In this document: piece after piece, positions 1 to 5,158 of the stretch | Position numbering within the stretch: position 1 is the stretch's first letter | Layout: each line of letters opens with the position of its first letter | Origin: Clostridia bacterium | GTDB lineage: Bacteria; Bacillota; Clostridia; Oscillospirales; Acutalibacteraceae | Direction: 5' to 3' | Assembly: GCA_017552845.1 (NCBI GenBank) | Contig: JAFZOE010000279.1 | Span: 1-5,158 of the forward strand | Length of the DNA stretch: 5,158 bases | Translations under genes and position numbers: made by a program | Notes under the pieces: generated by a model | The model's database searches: none | Seen by the model: the letters and a program-made list of their open reading frames with translations, nothing else | What the model was told of the DNA's origin: nothing

Positions 1-367
1 CCATGAGGATACGCTGAATCTGCTTAAAAAGCATAAGCCCAAGGGCGTGGTTCACTGTTTTTCCGGCTCCGCCGAAATGGCGAAGGAAGTGCTGAAACTC
101 GGCATGTATATAGGCCTCGGAGGCGCGGTTACATTCAAAAACGCCCGTAAGCCGCTTGAAGTGGCGGATGTTGTTCCCGATGACAGACTGCTGATTGAAA
201 CGGACTGCCCTTATATGACACCGGTTCCCTTCAGAGGCAGACGCAACGATTCGTCATATATACCTTATGTCGCAGAGGTTCTCGCTCAGGTCAAAGGCGT
301 TACAGCGGACGAAATACTTGAAATTACAAGGCAGAACGCAAATACGCTTTTCAAAACTCAATACTGA
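1..367 (+). CDS. tatD: TatD-family metal-dependent hydrolase (DNase), C-terminal part
   Basis: This is the last 121 codons of a TatD/YcfH-type enzyme, cut by the left edge; base 1 is the end of a split codon and the visible frame opens at base 2 with HEDTL. TatD proteins are cytoplasmic TIM-barrel metal-dependent hydrolases reported to act as 3'-5' exonucleases or DNases. Visible signatures are HCFSGS (visible residues 18-23; the His is a metal ligand in the family), GLGGAVTFKNA, then LLIETDCPY with the metal-binding Asp at residue 68, and the C-terminal PFRGRRND block followed by a helix ending NANTLF. The family is usually about 255 residues, so roughly the last half is here; the N-terminal HxH metal site lies outside the window. 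The stop is TGA at 365-367, directly against a terminator hairpin, so this gene ends its transcript. The exact paralogue (tatD, ycfH or yabD type) cannot be settled from this fragment. Confidence 0.93.
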   Translation, partial: HEDTLNLLKKHKPKGVVHCFSGSAEMAKEVLKLGMYIGLGGAVTFKNARKPLEVADVVPDDRLLIETDCPYMTPVPFRGRRNDSSYIPYVAEVLAQVKGVTADEILEITRQNANTLFKTQY

Positions 368-412
368 AAAAAGCACGGATGAATCTCATCCGTGCTTTCT
401 GTATATTTCTTA
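367..412. terminator. Shared (bidirectional) intrinsic terminator for tatD and trpB
   Basis: A perfect 13-bp inverted repeat, 370-382 with 386-398, encloses a 3-nt loop; its core is GCACGGATGA / TCATCCGTGC. Read leftward, the stem is followed by six U residues (A run at 367-372), a strong terminator for trpB. Read rightward, it is followed by a looser U-rich stretch (TTTCTGTATATTTCTT), adequate for tatD. It fills the 42-bp gap between the two converging genes. The hairpin starts within three bases of the tatD stop codon, and the leftward U-tract overlaps that stop codon by one base. Confidence 0.88.
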
Positions 413-1786
413 TTTGTCAACCTTCGGGAGTTTCTCTCTGTATTTTGCGAGTTCTTCATCGGTCGGGATGTAGTCATCCATCTGGCCGTCGTTGAACTTC
501 TGATATGCATACAGATCGAAGTAGCCGGTGCCGGTGAGGCCGAAGAGAATAGTCTTTTCTTCGCCTGTTTCCTTGCACTTGAGCGCCTCGTCGATAGCGA
601 CTCTGATGGCATGTGAGCTTTCGGGAGCGGGCAGGATGCCTTCGCATCTTGCAAACTGCTCGGCCGCCTCAAATACGGCTGTCTGCTCAACACTTGTTGC
701 CTTGATAAGGCCCTGATCATAGAGCTCTGAGAGAACGGGGCTCATGCCGTGATAGCGCAGGCCGCCTGCGTGGTTGGGAGAGGGAATGAAATCGGAGCCG
801 AGGGTATACATCTTTGCGAGCGGACAGACCATGCCGGTATCGCAGAAGTCATAGGCATAGACGCCTCTTGTGAAGCTCGGGCAGCTTGCGGGCTCAACTG
901 CGATGATTTCATAATCGTTTTCACCCCTGAGCTTCTCGCCCATGAACGGGGAGATAAGACCGCCGAGGTTGGAGCCGCCGCCTGCGCAGCCGATAATCAT
1001 ATCGGGCTTTACGCCGATTTTATCAAATGCGGCTTTTGCTTCAAGGCCGATGACGCTCTGATGAAGGAGCACCTGATTGAGAACGGAGCCGAGAACATAG
1101 CGGTAGCCGGGATTTGAAACAGCAACCTCAACAGCTTCGGAAATGGCGCAGCCGAGAGAACCGTTGGTGCCGGGATGCTCCGCAAGAATCTTCTTGCCGA
1201 TTTCGGTTGTATCCGAGGGGGAGGGAGTTACGCTCGCGCCGTAGGTGCGCATAACTTCGCGGCGGAAGGGCTTCTGCTCATAGGAAACTTTAACCATATA
1301 GACTTTGCAGTCAAGGTCGAGGTAAGCGCATGCCATTGAAAGAGCTGTGCCCCACTGACCTGCTCCGGTCTCGGTGGTAACGCCCTTGAGACCCTGCTTC
1401 TTTGCGTAATAAGCCTGAGCGATTGCGCTGTTGAGCTTATGGGAGCCGCTGGTGTTGTTGCCCTCAAATTTGTAATAAATCTTTGCGGGAGTGCCGAGCT
1501 TTTTCTCAAGGCAGTATGCTCTCACGAGCGGTGAAGGACGATACATCTTGTAGAATTCCCTGATTTCTTCGGGAATCTCAAAATATGCGGTATCGTTGTC
1601 AAGTTCCTGCTGAACAAGATCTTCGCAGAATACGACGCCGAGCTCTTCAGCAGTCATCGGCTCAAGAGTGCCGGGATTGAGAAGGGGAGCGGGCTTCTTT
1701 TTCATATCTGCGCGCACATTATACCATGCTTTGGGCATCTCGTGTTCTTCAAGATATACTTTGTAAGGGATTTTTTCGTTTGCCAT
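410..1786 (-). CDS. trpB: Tryptophan synthase beta chain, TrpB2 (TrpB-like) type
   Basis: This is a 458-residue PLP enzyme that joins indole to L-serine to make L-tryptophan in the cytoplasm. Its length and sequence fit the longer TrpB2 group (about 420-460 residues) rather than classical TrpB (about 400). Key parts, numbered from the chosen start: GNNTSGSHKLNSA with the PLP-binding Lys117; TETGAGQWG at 138-146, where Glu139 corresponds to the catalytic Glu of TrpB; the phosphate-binding GGGSN at 269-273; EGILPAPESSHA at 382-393; and a C-terminal GLTGTGYFD at 416-424. An in-frame ATG 42 bp upstream (1828) has no ribosome site, whereas ATG 1786 has AGGAAG about 8-9 nt upstream, so the shorter form MANEKIPYK is preferred. 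No trpA or other trp gene is nearby. TrpB2 enzymes often act apart from TrpA, perhaps salvaging free indole; the T-box upstream supports a role in tryptophan supply. The gene appears monocistronic. Confidence 0.96.
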   Translation of the reverse strand: MANEKIPYKVYLEEHEMPKAWYNVRADMKKKPAPLLNPGTLEPMTAEELGVVFCEDLVQQELDNDTAYFEIPEEIREFYKMYRPSPLVRAYCLEKKLGTPAKIYYKFEGNNTSGSHKLNSAIAQAYYAKKQGLKGVTTETGAGQWGTALSMACAYLDLDCKVYMVKVSYEQKPFRREVMRTYGASVTPSPSDTTEIGKKILAEHPGTNGSLGCAISEAVEVAVSNPGYRYVLGSVLNQVLLHQSVIGLEAKAAFDKIGVKPDMIIGCAGGGSNLGGLISPFMGEKLRGENDYEIIAVEPASCPSFTRGVYAYDFCDTGMVCPLAKMYTLGSDFIPSPNHAGGLRYHGMSPVLSELYDQGLIKATSVEQTAVFEAAEQFARCEGILPAPESSHAIRVAIDEALKCKETGEEKTILFGLTGTGYFDLYAYQKFNDGQMDDYIPTDEELAKYREKLPKVDK

Positions 1787-1793
1787 GGTGTTA

Positions 1794-1800
1794 CTTCCTT
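1794..1800 (-). promoter_or_regulatory. Ribosome binding site deciding the trpB start
   Basis: On the minus strand this reads AAGGAAG, with about 9 nt between the AGGA core and ATG 1786. The alternative upstream ATG at 1828 is preceded only by an A-rich stretch with no purine-rich Shine-Dalgarno, so this site picks the shorter protein. Confidence 0.8.
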
Positions 1801-1875
1801 TCGTAATGGATTTTGAATTGATTTTCATTTTATTTTCAGTTTCCGGTATCCCGTAAGATGCCCCGAAACTTTTAT

Positions 1876-1914
1876 AAAAAACAAAAAACCTGCCCCGACA
1901 TTTGCCGGGACAGG
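1876..1914 (-). terminator. Regulated intrinsic terminator of the T-box leader
   Basis: An 11-bp stem, 1914-1904 with 1899-1889 (two G-U pairs, otherwise Watson-Crick), has a 4-nt loop and is followed on the minus strand by TTTTTTGTTTTTT. It ends transcription about 100 nt before the trpB start unless the antiterminator forms. Confidence 0.93.
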
Positions 1915-1947
1915 AATAATATCATTTCCTGCGGTGCCACCCTGCTT
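1905..1947 (-). promoter_or_regulatory. T-box sequence and antiterminator
   Basis: The transcript carries the conserved T-box core AGGGTGGCACCGC. In the tRNA-bound state GGG pairs with CCC and GCAGG pairs with CCTGT of the 5' terminator arm, leaving the 7-nt bulge TGGCACC. Within it TGGC (1939-1936) pairs with the GCCA end of uncharged tRNA-Trp. This pairing uses the same CCTGTCCC needed for the terminator stem, so the two structures exclude each other. Confidence 0.9.
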
Positions 1948-2057
1948 GGTGCTTTCACACCCGCTCAACGCATACTCGATGATATGCTGCTCTTTGTTTA
2001 CGGAGAAGCCCGCTCCGTCTCACATACTCCGCATCGCGTTTCTGCTCGCCCTCGGAA

Positions 2058-2065
2058 GTCCATTC
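2058..2065 (-). promoter_or_regulatory. T-box specifier loop with Trp codon UGG
   Basis: The minus strand reads GAATGGAC, the usual GAA-NNN-AC layout of the 3' side of a specifier loop. The codon TGG (2062-2060) would pair with the CCA anticodon of tRNA-Trp. The placement is supported because the loop sits directly beside the helix formed by GGTTTTAT (2128-2121) and ATAAATCC (2073-2066). Confidence 0.88.
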
Positions 2066-2162
2066 GGATTTATTCTTTATACCGCAATCACAGCACCTGC
2101 GGCTCTCTAAGATAAAGGGGATAAAACCTACTCACTCTTCTTCATCGGTTTTCGTTTTCATC

Positions 2163-2191
2163 AATATAGCACTCTGAAATCCGTTTGTCAA
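2163..2191 (-). promoter_or_regulatory. SigA promoter for the T-box/trpB transcript
   Basis: The minus strand has a perfect -35 TTGACA (2191-2186), a 17-bp spacer and -10 TATATT (2168-2163). The start point is expected near 2157, just before the first T-box bases. The near-consensus boxes suggest a strong promoter, with control left to the T-box. Confidence 0.9.
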
Positions 2192-2273
2192 GCGTTTTTT
2201 ACAAATTTTTTCGGATTTTTTGTGCCTTTTAAATAATAGATTTTAGATTGTATTTTACAAATCTATATGGCAG
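2192..2273. other. AT-rich spacer with possible UP element upstream of the trpB promoter
   Basis: This non-coding stretch lies between the protease terminator and the trpB promoter. Read on the minus strand, the bases just upstream of the -35 box carry A-tracts (AAAAATCC, GAAAAAATTTG, AAAAAACGC) typical of an UP element that contacts the RNA polymerase alpha subunit; this is inferred from composition only. An 8-bp inverted repeat, ATAGATTT (2236-2243) and AAATCTAT (2259-2266), sits farther upstream and could be chance in such AT-rich DNA. No gene is seen here. Confidence 0.4.
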
Positions 2274-2307
2274 CGAAAAATAAAAGGCACGGACGAACCG
2301 TGCCTTT
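2274..2307 (-). terminator. Intrinsic terminator of the cysteine protease gene
   Basis: A perfect 10-bp inverted repeat, 2307-2298 with 2292-2283 (AAAGGCACGG / CCGTGCCTTT), has a 5-nt loop and is followed on the minus strand by TTTTATTTTTCGC. It begins 10 bases after the TAA stop at 2320-2318. Confidence 0.9.
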
Positions 2308-2317
2308 GCTGTGAATA

Positions 2318-4117
2318 TTATTTTGTTTTTCGTTTTGCGAAAGCAAATATTCTGTCAAATATCATCTGGATCAGCTGTCTTAGCGTGATTGTATTATTGC
2401 CCTTCAGATGAGTTTCAGACTCGGTGTGGCCGCAGTTTATGCAGGTATGCGTGTCGATATAGTAGTTGCTGCCGCTTTCCGTGGTAGTCCATTCGCTGTA
2501 TGTGTGAGCGCCGCTCGGGGGAGTGAAGCTGCCCGTGCGCTCAACGCCGCACTGAGTGCACTTATAGAATGTATAGCCGCTGTCAATGCAGGTCGGAGCA
2601 ACGACTGTTGTCTGATAATTATGCTCAATGCATGAAACATAGGCGGTTATGGAGTTGTTGCCGAGATGATACTGCGCGAGTTGCCCCGAGGTATTGTCGC
2701 ACCAGGAGCCGAGTTTCATGAAACTCTGCCCGGCGGCTACCGTATAATGAAGGCCGTCATCGTCAACGCGGTCAAGCTGCTCGCAGGTCATATAAGCCGG
2801 TGAACTGCCGTCTGTGCTCGCATAGGTCAGGACTATCGAGAACCTTGTTCCCAGAGGAAGATTTACAGGATTATCAAGCGTTATCATATGATAACCCGTA
2901 TTCCTCGCAGTAGTGCTGGTTGAAAAAGCGAGAGTGCCCGATTCCGGATTATTTGCGGATACGCCTGTATAGACCTTTGCTGTGACCTGAAGATTCTGAG
3001 TCTTTGTGGTATAGTAAGAGAACGCATCGAGCTTGTCCGCACCCGTGGAAGTGTAGATATTTGCGAATGTAGTCTGCGTTCCGGTTCCCATCATATTCAG
3101 AGTGCCTATGCCTGTATAGCAGTATCTCTTATAGATATCGCCTCTCGGCATAACGGAAAAGCCGCAGAATTCGCCTGTGCTGCCCGATTCATAGGAGAGC
3201 CAGAAATAACCGTTGTTGTGGCTCCAGGTGCCCCAGCTGTTCTTTATGAGCCAGGCGCCGGGGTTTTCGGGGCGGCAGGATGATTTGAAATTGGTAACGG
3301 CATATTCGTCATCCCAGCCGATTATCGTAATCATATGATTTGTGGCGTAATTGTCGCCTAAGGAAAAATAATATGATGAGGTGGATGAGGTCGCGAACTG
3401 GTCATAATACGGAACGGAAGTCGTAACCGCGCCGTGATTCATTATCCACTGCTTGACTTCATCCGATGTCTGTATTTTCTCCGCGCCTTTCATTATTATT
3501 CCGCCGCCGAGATTGATTCTGTCCGATTCGGGATAATTACCCATCTGACTGAATTCATAGACGCTGCTCGGGAAATCCGCATCAAGCGCAGGGCCGTTCA
3601 GCGCGGCGAGCGCGGAGGACGAATGCTGCCAGCTGCCTCCCGTATCATAGGGCGTGGGTTCATCGGTGATATAGTAGTCTCCGTATGTGGCGTCATTCTG
3701 ATCCTCTGTCGGAGTAAATGTGAACCAGGCAAGGTGCGCCTCCGAATAATCTACGCTGTTGACGCCTGCATAACCTCTTGAAACGGCGTCCGCCTCAAGT
3801 GCGGCGCAGGTTGAATATGCCCAGCAGTTGCCGGTATTTCCCTGGCTTTTGACGGAGGTTATAACGCCCGCATTACGGGCATCGTATGAAGTGGGCAGCC
3901 CGCTTTTTGCGCCGGAGCGCGTCGGCTTGGAATAAGTGAATTCATCCTTGAGCTCGTTGCCGTCGCCGTCATAGTATTTTACATCAAATCCGCCGGGAGA
4001 AATCACGGCCTTCGCGGTTTCGATTTTTATGTCATCCGCTGTGAAGGCCGTCATAAGACCGCCGCAGAGCATAAATACCATAACCGCGCATAAGAATACG
4101 CTTATCGCCTTTTTCAT
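2318..4117 (-). CDS. Secreted papain-like (C1A) cysteine protease with lectin-like and Cys-pair domains
   Basis: The 599-residue exported protease starts at ATG 4117. An in-frame ATG at 4135 is rejected because the ribosome site GGAGGTGG lies between the two. Residues 1-27 form a signal peptide (MKK, hydrophobic core, small residues near AFTA); the cysteine at 18 is not in a lipobox. A short propeptide runs to about 73. The peptidase domain, about 74-325, shows the papain set: oxyanion Gln92 and nucleophile Cys98 in SQGNTGNCWAYS, His261 in TNHMITIIGWDD, and Asn293 in IKNSWG. Residues about 328-495 resemble the lectin-like domain found after bacterial and archaeal C1 peptidases (ANIYTSTG, YHMITLDNPVNLPLG, FSIVLTYAS). 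Residues 496-570 hold a clostridial surface-type module: HNY, VAPTC, GYTFYKCTQCG, then HTCINCGH. The end (571-599) is a hydrophobic helix-like tail finishing KRKTK. There is no LPXTG or dockerin. It probably degrades extracellular protein or peptide; the substrate is unknown. The gene is monocistronic. Confidence 0.93.
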   Translation of the reverse strand: MKKAISVFLCAVMVFMLCGGLMTAFTADDIKIETAKAVISPGGFDVKYYDGDGNELKDEFTYSKPTRSGAKSGLPTSYDARNAGVITSVKSQGNTGNCWAYSTCAALEADAVSRGYAGVNSVDYSEAHLAWFTFTPTEDQNDATYGDYYITDEPTPYDTGGSWQHSSSALAALNGPALDADFPSSVYEFSQMGNYPESDRINLGGGIIMKGAEKIQTSDEVKQWIMNHGAVTTSVPYYDQFATSSTSSYYFSLGDNYATNHMITIIGWDDEYAVTNFKSSCRPENPGAWLIKNSWGTWSHNNGYFWLSYESGSTGEFCGFSVMPRGDIYKRYCYTGIGTLNMMGTGTQTTFANIYTSTGADKLDAFSYYTTKTQNLQVTAKVYTGVSANNPESGTLAFSTSTTARNTGYHMITLDNPVNLPLGTRFSIVLTYASTDGSSPAYMTCEQLDRVDDDGLHYTVAAGQSFMKLGSWCDNTSGQLAQYHLGNNSITAYVSCIEHNYQTTVVAPTCIDSGYTFYKCTQCGVERTGSFTPPSGAHTYSEWTTTESGSNYYIDTHTCINCGHTESETHLKGNNTITLRQLIQMIFDRIFAFAKRKTK

Positions 4118-4121
4118 ACTG

Positions 4122-4129
4122 CCACCTCC
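4122..4129 (-). promoter_or_regulatory. Ribosome binding site deciding the protease start
   Basis: The minus strand reads GGAGGTGG, with 7 nt between GGAGG and ATG 4117. Because it lies downstream of the in-frame ATG at 4135, translation should begin at 4117, giving a clean MKK signal-peptide start. Confidence 0.9.
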
Positions 4130-4153
4130 GTTCATATATATTTTATCAGTCTA

Positions 4154-4182
4154 ATTATATATTATTTTTCCTTTTCCGTCAA
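4154..4182 (-). promoter_or_regulatory. SigA promoter for the cysteine protease
   Basis: The minus strand carries -35 TTGACG (4182-4177), a 17-bp spacer and a perfect -10 TATAAT (4159-4154). The predicted start near 4147 gives a 5' leader of about 30 nt that includes the GGAGG site. No operator is evident. Confidence 0.88.
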
Positions 4183-4209
4183 TACGATTAAAAAAATAAT
4201 ACAAAAGTC

Positions 4210-4238
4210 TTGTTTTTTTGGATGAAATATTATAAAAT
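4210..4238 (+). promoter_or_regulatory. Probable SigA promoter for the M28-like gene
   Basis: -35 TTGTTT (4210-4215), a 17-bp spacer and -10 TAAAAT (4233-4238) point rightward, with a predicted start near 4245 and about 25 nt of leader before the ATG. It diverges from the protease promoter, with 27 bp between the two -35 boxes. The match is weaker than the opposing promoter and the region is AT-rich, so chance is a real alternative. Confidence 0.6.
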
Positions 4239-4258
4239 AAACTGTAATTTTGAATTCC

Positions 4259-4264
4259 GGAGGG
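4259..4264 (+). promoter_or_regulatory. Ribosome binding site of the M28-like gene
   Basis: GGAGGG lies with 6 nt between GGAGG and ATG 4270. It fixes the start of a reading frame that stays open to the window edge. Confidence 0.9.
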
Positions 4265-4269
4265 AAAGA

Positions 4270-5158
4270 ATGAACGAAGAATACAAAAAATATCAGGACG
4301 AAGCGTATGAGATAGTCACTCACGCTGCAAACGAAATCGGCCCGCGTCTGCCCGGCACGGCAAACGAAAGAAAATTCCACGATTATATGGGCGAAAAACT
4401 TAAATCAATCGGCATCAAGCCCGTCAGAGAAGAATTCTCGGTCGCTCCCAGAGCGGGTATCGGCGGCCTTCCCTATGCAGGCTATGTCGGCCTTATTGTA
4501 AGCGCGGGCGCACTTATCGCAAGGCAGATTACTTCGGTCTGGTATCTTACGGCGGCGCTTTCGGTGCTTATGCTTTTCTGGCTCGTTGCTTCCTGCTTCT
4601 TCTACCGCACCTGGTTTGATATGTTCTTCAAGCAGAAGATATCGCAGAACACCCTCGGCGAAGTCCTTCCCGAAGACGGCGAATATGATTATACGATTAT
4701 CCTTTCCGGCCACACCGACACAAGCTGGAACTGGAGACATTCCGAAAAAGGCTACTGGAAGAAGGATAAGCCGATTGCCGCGCTTGTTGCGACCTATGCA
4801 AAAGTAGGTTTCGGCGCCGTCTGCGTAATCGGCATGTGCCTGATTTCAATATTTATGGCGCTGATTTATTTCTTCGGCGGCGAGCTTCGCTCAATGTGGG
4901 CGCTTAACGTTGCCAACACACCGTTCTTTTATTTCCTTGACAGGGCGCTTATTGTGCTCCCCTTCATCACCGCAATCGGCTCGCTCTTTATCGTTGCATG
5001 GAATGATCCCGATGAAGAGAATGCTTCAAGAGGCGCTATGGATAACGCGACAGGTATCGCCCTGAGCTATGTTGTAACCAAGTATTTCAAGGAAAATCCC
5101 GATAAGATGCCCAAGAGATGCCGTATTGTTGACTGCAACTGCGGCAGCGAGGAAGTCG
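4270..5158 (+). CDS. M28-like zinc metallopeptidase with membrane segments inside its catalytic domain (3' end missing)
   Basis: The frame is open from ATG 4270 to the right edge, 296 codons, with no stop reached. The N-terminus (about 10-60: AANEIGPRLPGTANE, then KLKSIGI and VREEFSV) reads like the first helices and strand of M28 aminopeptidases. The metal motifs follow: LSGHTDT with His148 and Asp150; GAMDNATGIAL with Asp258, matching the family's G-x-D-D-N-x-S/T-G loop; and CGSEEV at 291-296, matching the catalytic and metal-binding Glu-Glu. Four hydrophobic segments break up this domain: about 65-84, 88-112, 179-203 and 216-243, the last two lying between the first metal motif and Asp258. 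There is no signal peptide, and the 113-178 loop is rich in Lys and Arg, so both catalytic stretches are predicted to face the cytoplasm. One substitution is notable: Met257 stands where M28 enzymes often have the first Asp. It could be a peptidase or a non-peptidase hydrolase; the substrate is unknown. It is divergent from the cysteine protease gene. Confidence 0.82.
   Translation, partial: MNEEYKKYQDEAYEIVTHAANEIGPRLPGTANERKFHDYMGEKLKSIGIKPVREEFSVAPRAGIGGLPYAGYVGLIVSAGALIARQITSVWYLTAALSVLMLFWLVASCFFYRTWFDMFFKQKISQNTLGEVLPEDGEYDYTIILSGHTDTSWNWRHSEKGYWKKDKPIAALVATYAKVGFGAVCVIGMCLISIFMALIYFFGGELRSMWALNVANTPFFYFLDRALIVLPFITAIGSLFIVAWNDPDEENASRGAMDNATGIALSYVVTKYFKENPDKMPKRCRIVDCNCGSEEV

Larger units (their letters stand above)
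1876..2157 (-). promoter_or_regulatory. Tryptophan-specific T-box leader controlling trpB
   Basis: This is a complete T-box RNA, about 280 nt, between the promoter and trpB. T-box RNAs bind a chosen tRNA; the uncharged tRNA stabilises an antiterminator and lets the downstream gene be transcribed. In transcript order: Stem I with AGTGAGTA (loop-E side of the specifier loop), helix 2121-2128/2066-2073 (7 of 8 pairs), helix 2112-2117/2075-2080, the AGAGAG distal motif, helix 2098-2102/2082-2086 capped by GGTGCTGTGAT, then the specifier loop GAATGGAC at 2065-2058. Next come hairpins 2013-2018/2000-2005 and 1983-1987/1970-1974, Stem III 1961-1948 (GGTGT-GAAA-GCACC), the T-box at 1947-1928 and a terminator. 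The specifier UGG codes for Trp and the T-box bulge UGGC predicts a G discriminator base, as in bacterial tRNA-Trp. Both identity elements agree, so the Trp assignment is firm. The 5' end is inferred from the promoter. Confidence 0.95.

Noticed and set aside
749..1117. A long open frame on the + strand within trpB, along with other opposite-strand frames there.
   Set aside because: It is the antisense shadow of a strongly conserved PLP enzyme, has no ribosome site and resembles no family.
1787..1828. N-terminal extension of TrpB starting MKINSKS at 1828.
   Set aside because: No Shine-Dalgarno precedes it, while ATG 1786 has a well-spaced AGGAAG; the extension is not typical of the family.
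1858..2115. An 85-codon + strand frame across the region upstream of trpB.
   Set aside because: The DNA is fully explained by the T-box leader on the other strand; the frame has no ribosome site.
2283..2307. Similarity between the protease terminator stem (GGCACGG) and the tatD/trpB terminator stem (GCACGGATGA), as a possible repeat family.
   Set aside because: Only about six or seven bases are shared and both are plain terminators, so chance or common terminator composition suffices.
4087..4117. Possible lipoprotein lipobox at Cys18 of the protease signal peptide.
   Set aside because: The residues before the cysteine are Phe-Met-Leu, not a lipobox with a small residue at -1; ordinary signal peptidase cleavage near residues 24-27 fits better.
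4118..4135. Protease start six codons earlier (MNGGGS).
   Set aside because: Those codons are the ribosome binding site itself (GGAGGTGG) for the MKK start.
4162..4740. Two minus-strand frames across the divergent region and the M28-like gene.
   Set aside because: They lie antisense to a + strand frame with clear M28 motifs and a good ribosome site, and they have no recognisable content.

Overview
The window looks like a piece of chromosome from an anaerobic, gut-type Clostridia bacterium (Oscillospiraceae/Ruminococcaceae-like; inferred). The signs are AT-rich intergenic regions around moderate-GC genes, strong GGAGG ribosome sites, textbook SigA promoters with 17-bp spacers, a T-box leader RNA, and a secreted protease with the Cys-pair tail module seen in many clostridial surface proteins. 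Nothing marks the region as mobile: I see no tRNA, integrase, IS, CRISPR or long repeat.

Layout from left to right. (1) Positions 1-367, + strand: C-terminal half of a TatD-family metal-dependent hydrolase. (2) 370-398: a hairpin with U-rich flanks on both sides, serving as a shared terminator for the converging tatD and trpB genes. (3) 410-1786, - strand: a TrpB2-type tryptophan synthase beta chain standing alone, with no trpA beside it. (4) About 1876-2191, - strand: its control region, made of a SigA promoter and a complete T-box leader. The leader has a UGG (Trp) specifier codon and a UGGC T-box that matches the G discriminator of tRNA-Trp, so the gene should switch on when charged tRNA-Trp runs short. 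(5) 2318-4117, - strand: a secreted papain-family (C1A) cysteine protease with a lectin-like domain, a Cys-pair module and a short basic-tailed hydrophobic C-terminus, followed by its own terminator at 2274-2307. (6) 4118-4269: a 152-bp divergent intergenic region with two back-to-back promoters. (7) 4270 to the right edge, + strand: the first 296 codons of an M28-like metallopeptidase whose catalytic domain is interrupted by about four membrane segments.

The genes do not form one operon. tatD and the M28-like gene read rightward; trpB and the protease read leftward, each from its own promoter and with its own terminator. The two peptidases share a divergent promoter region and might be co-controlled, but one is predicted secreted and the other is predicted to have a cytoplasmic active site. 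The two observations most worth following are the assignment of a tryptophan T-box to a lone TrpB2, which bears on that enzyme's physiological role, and the membrane-interrupted M28-like enzyme. Neither is proven new from sequence alone.
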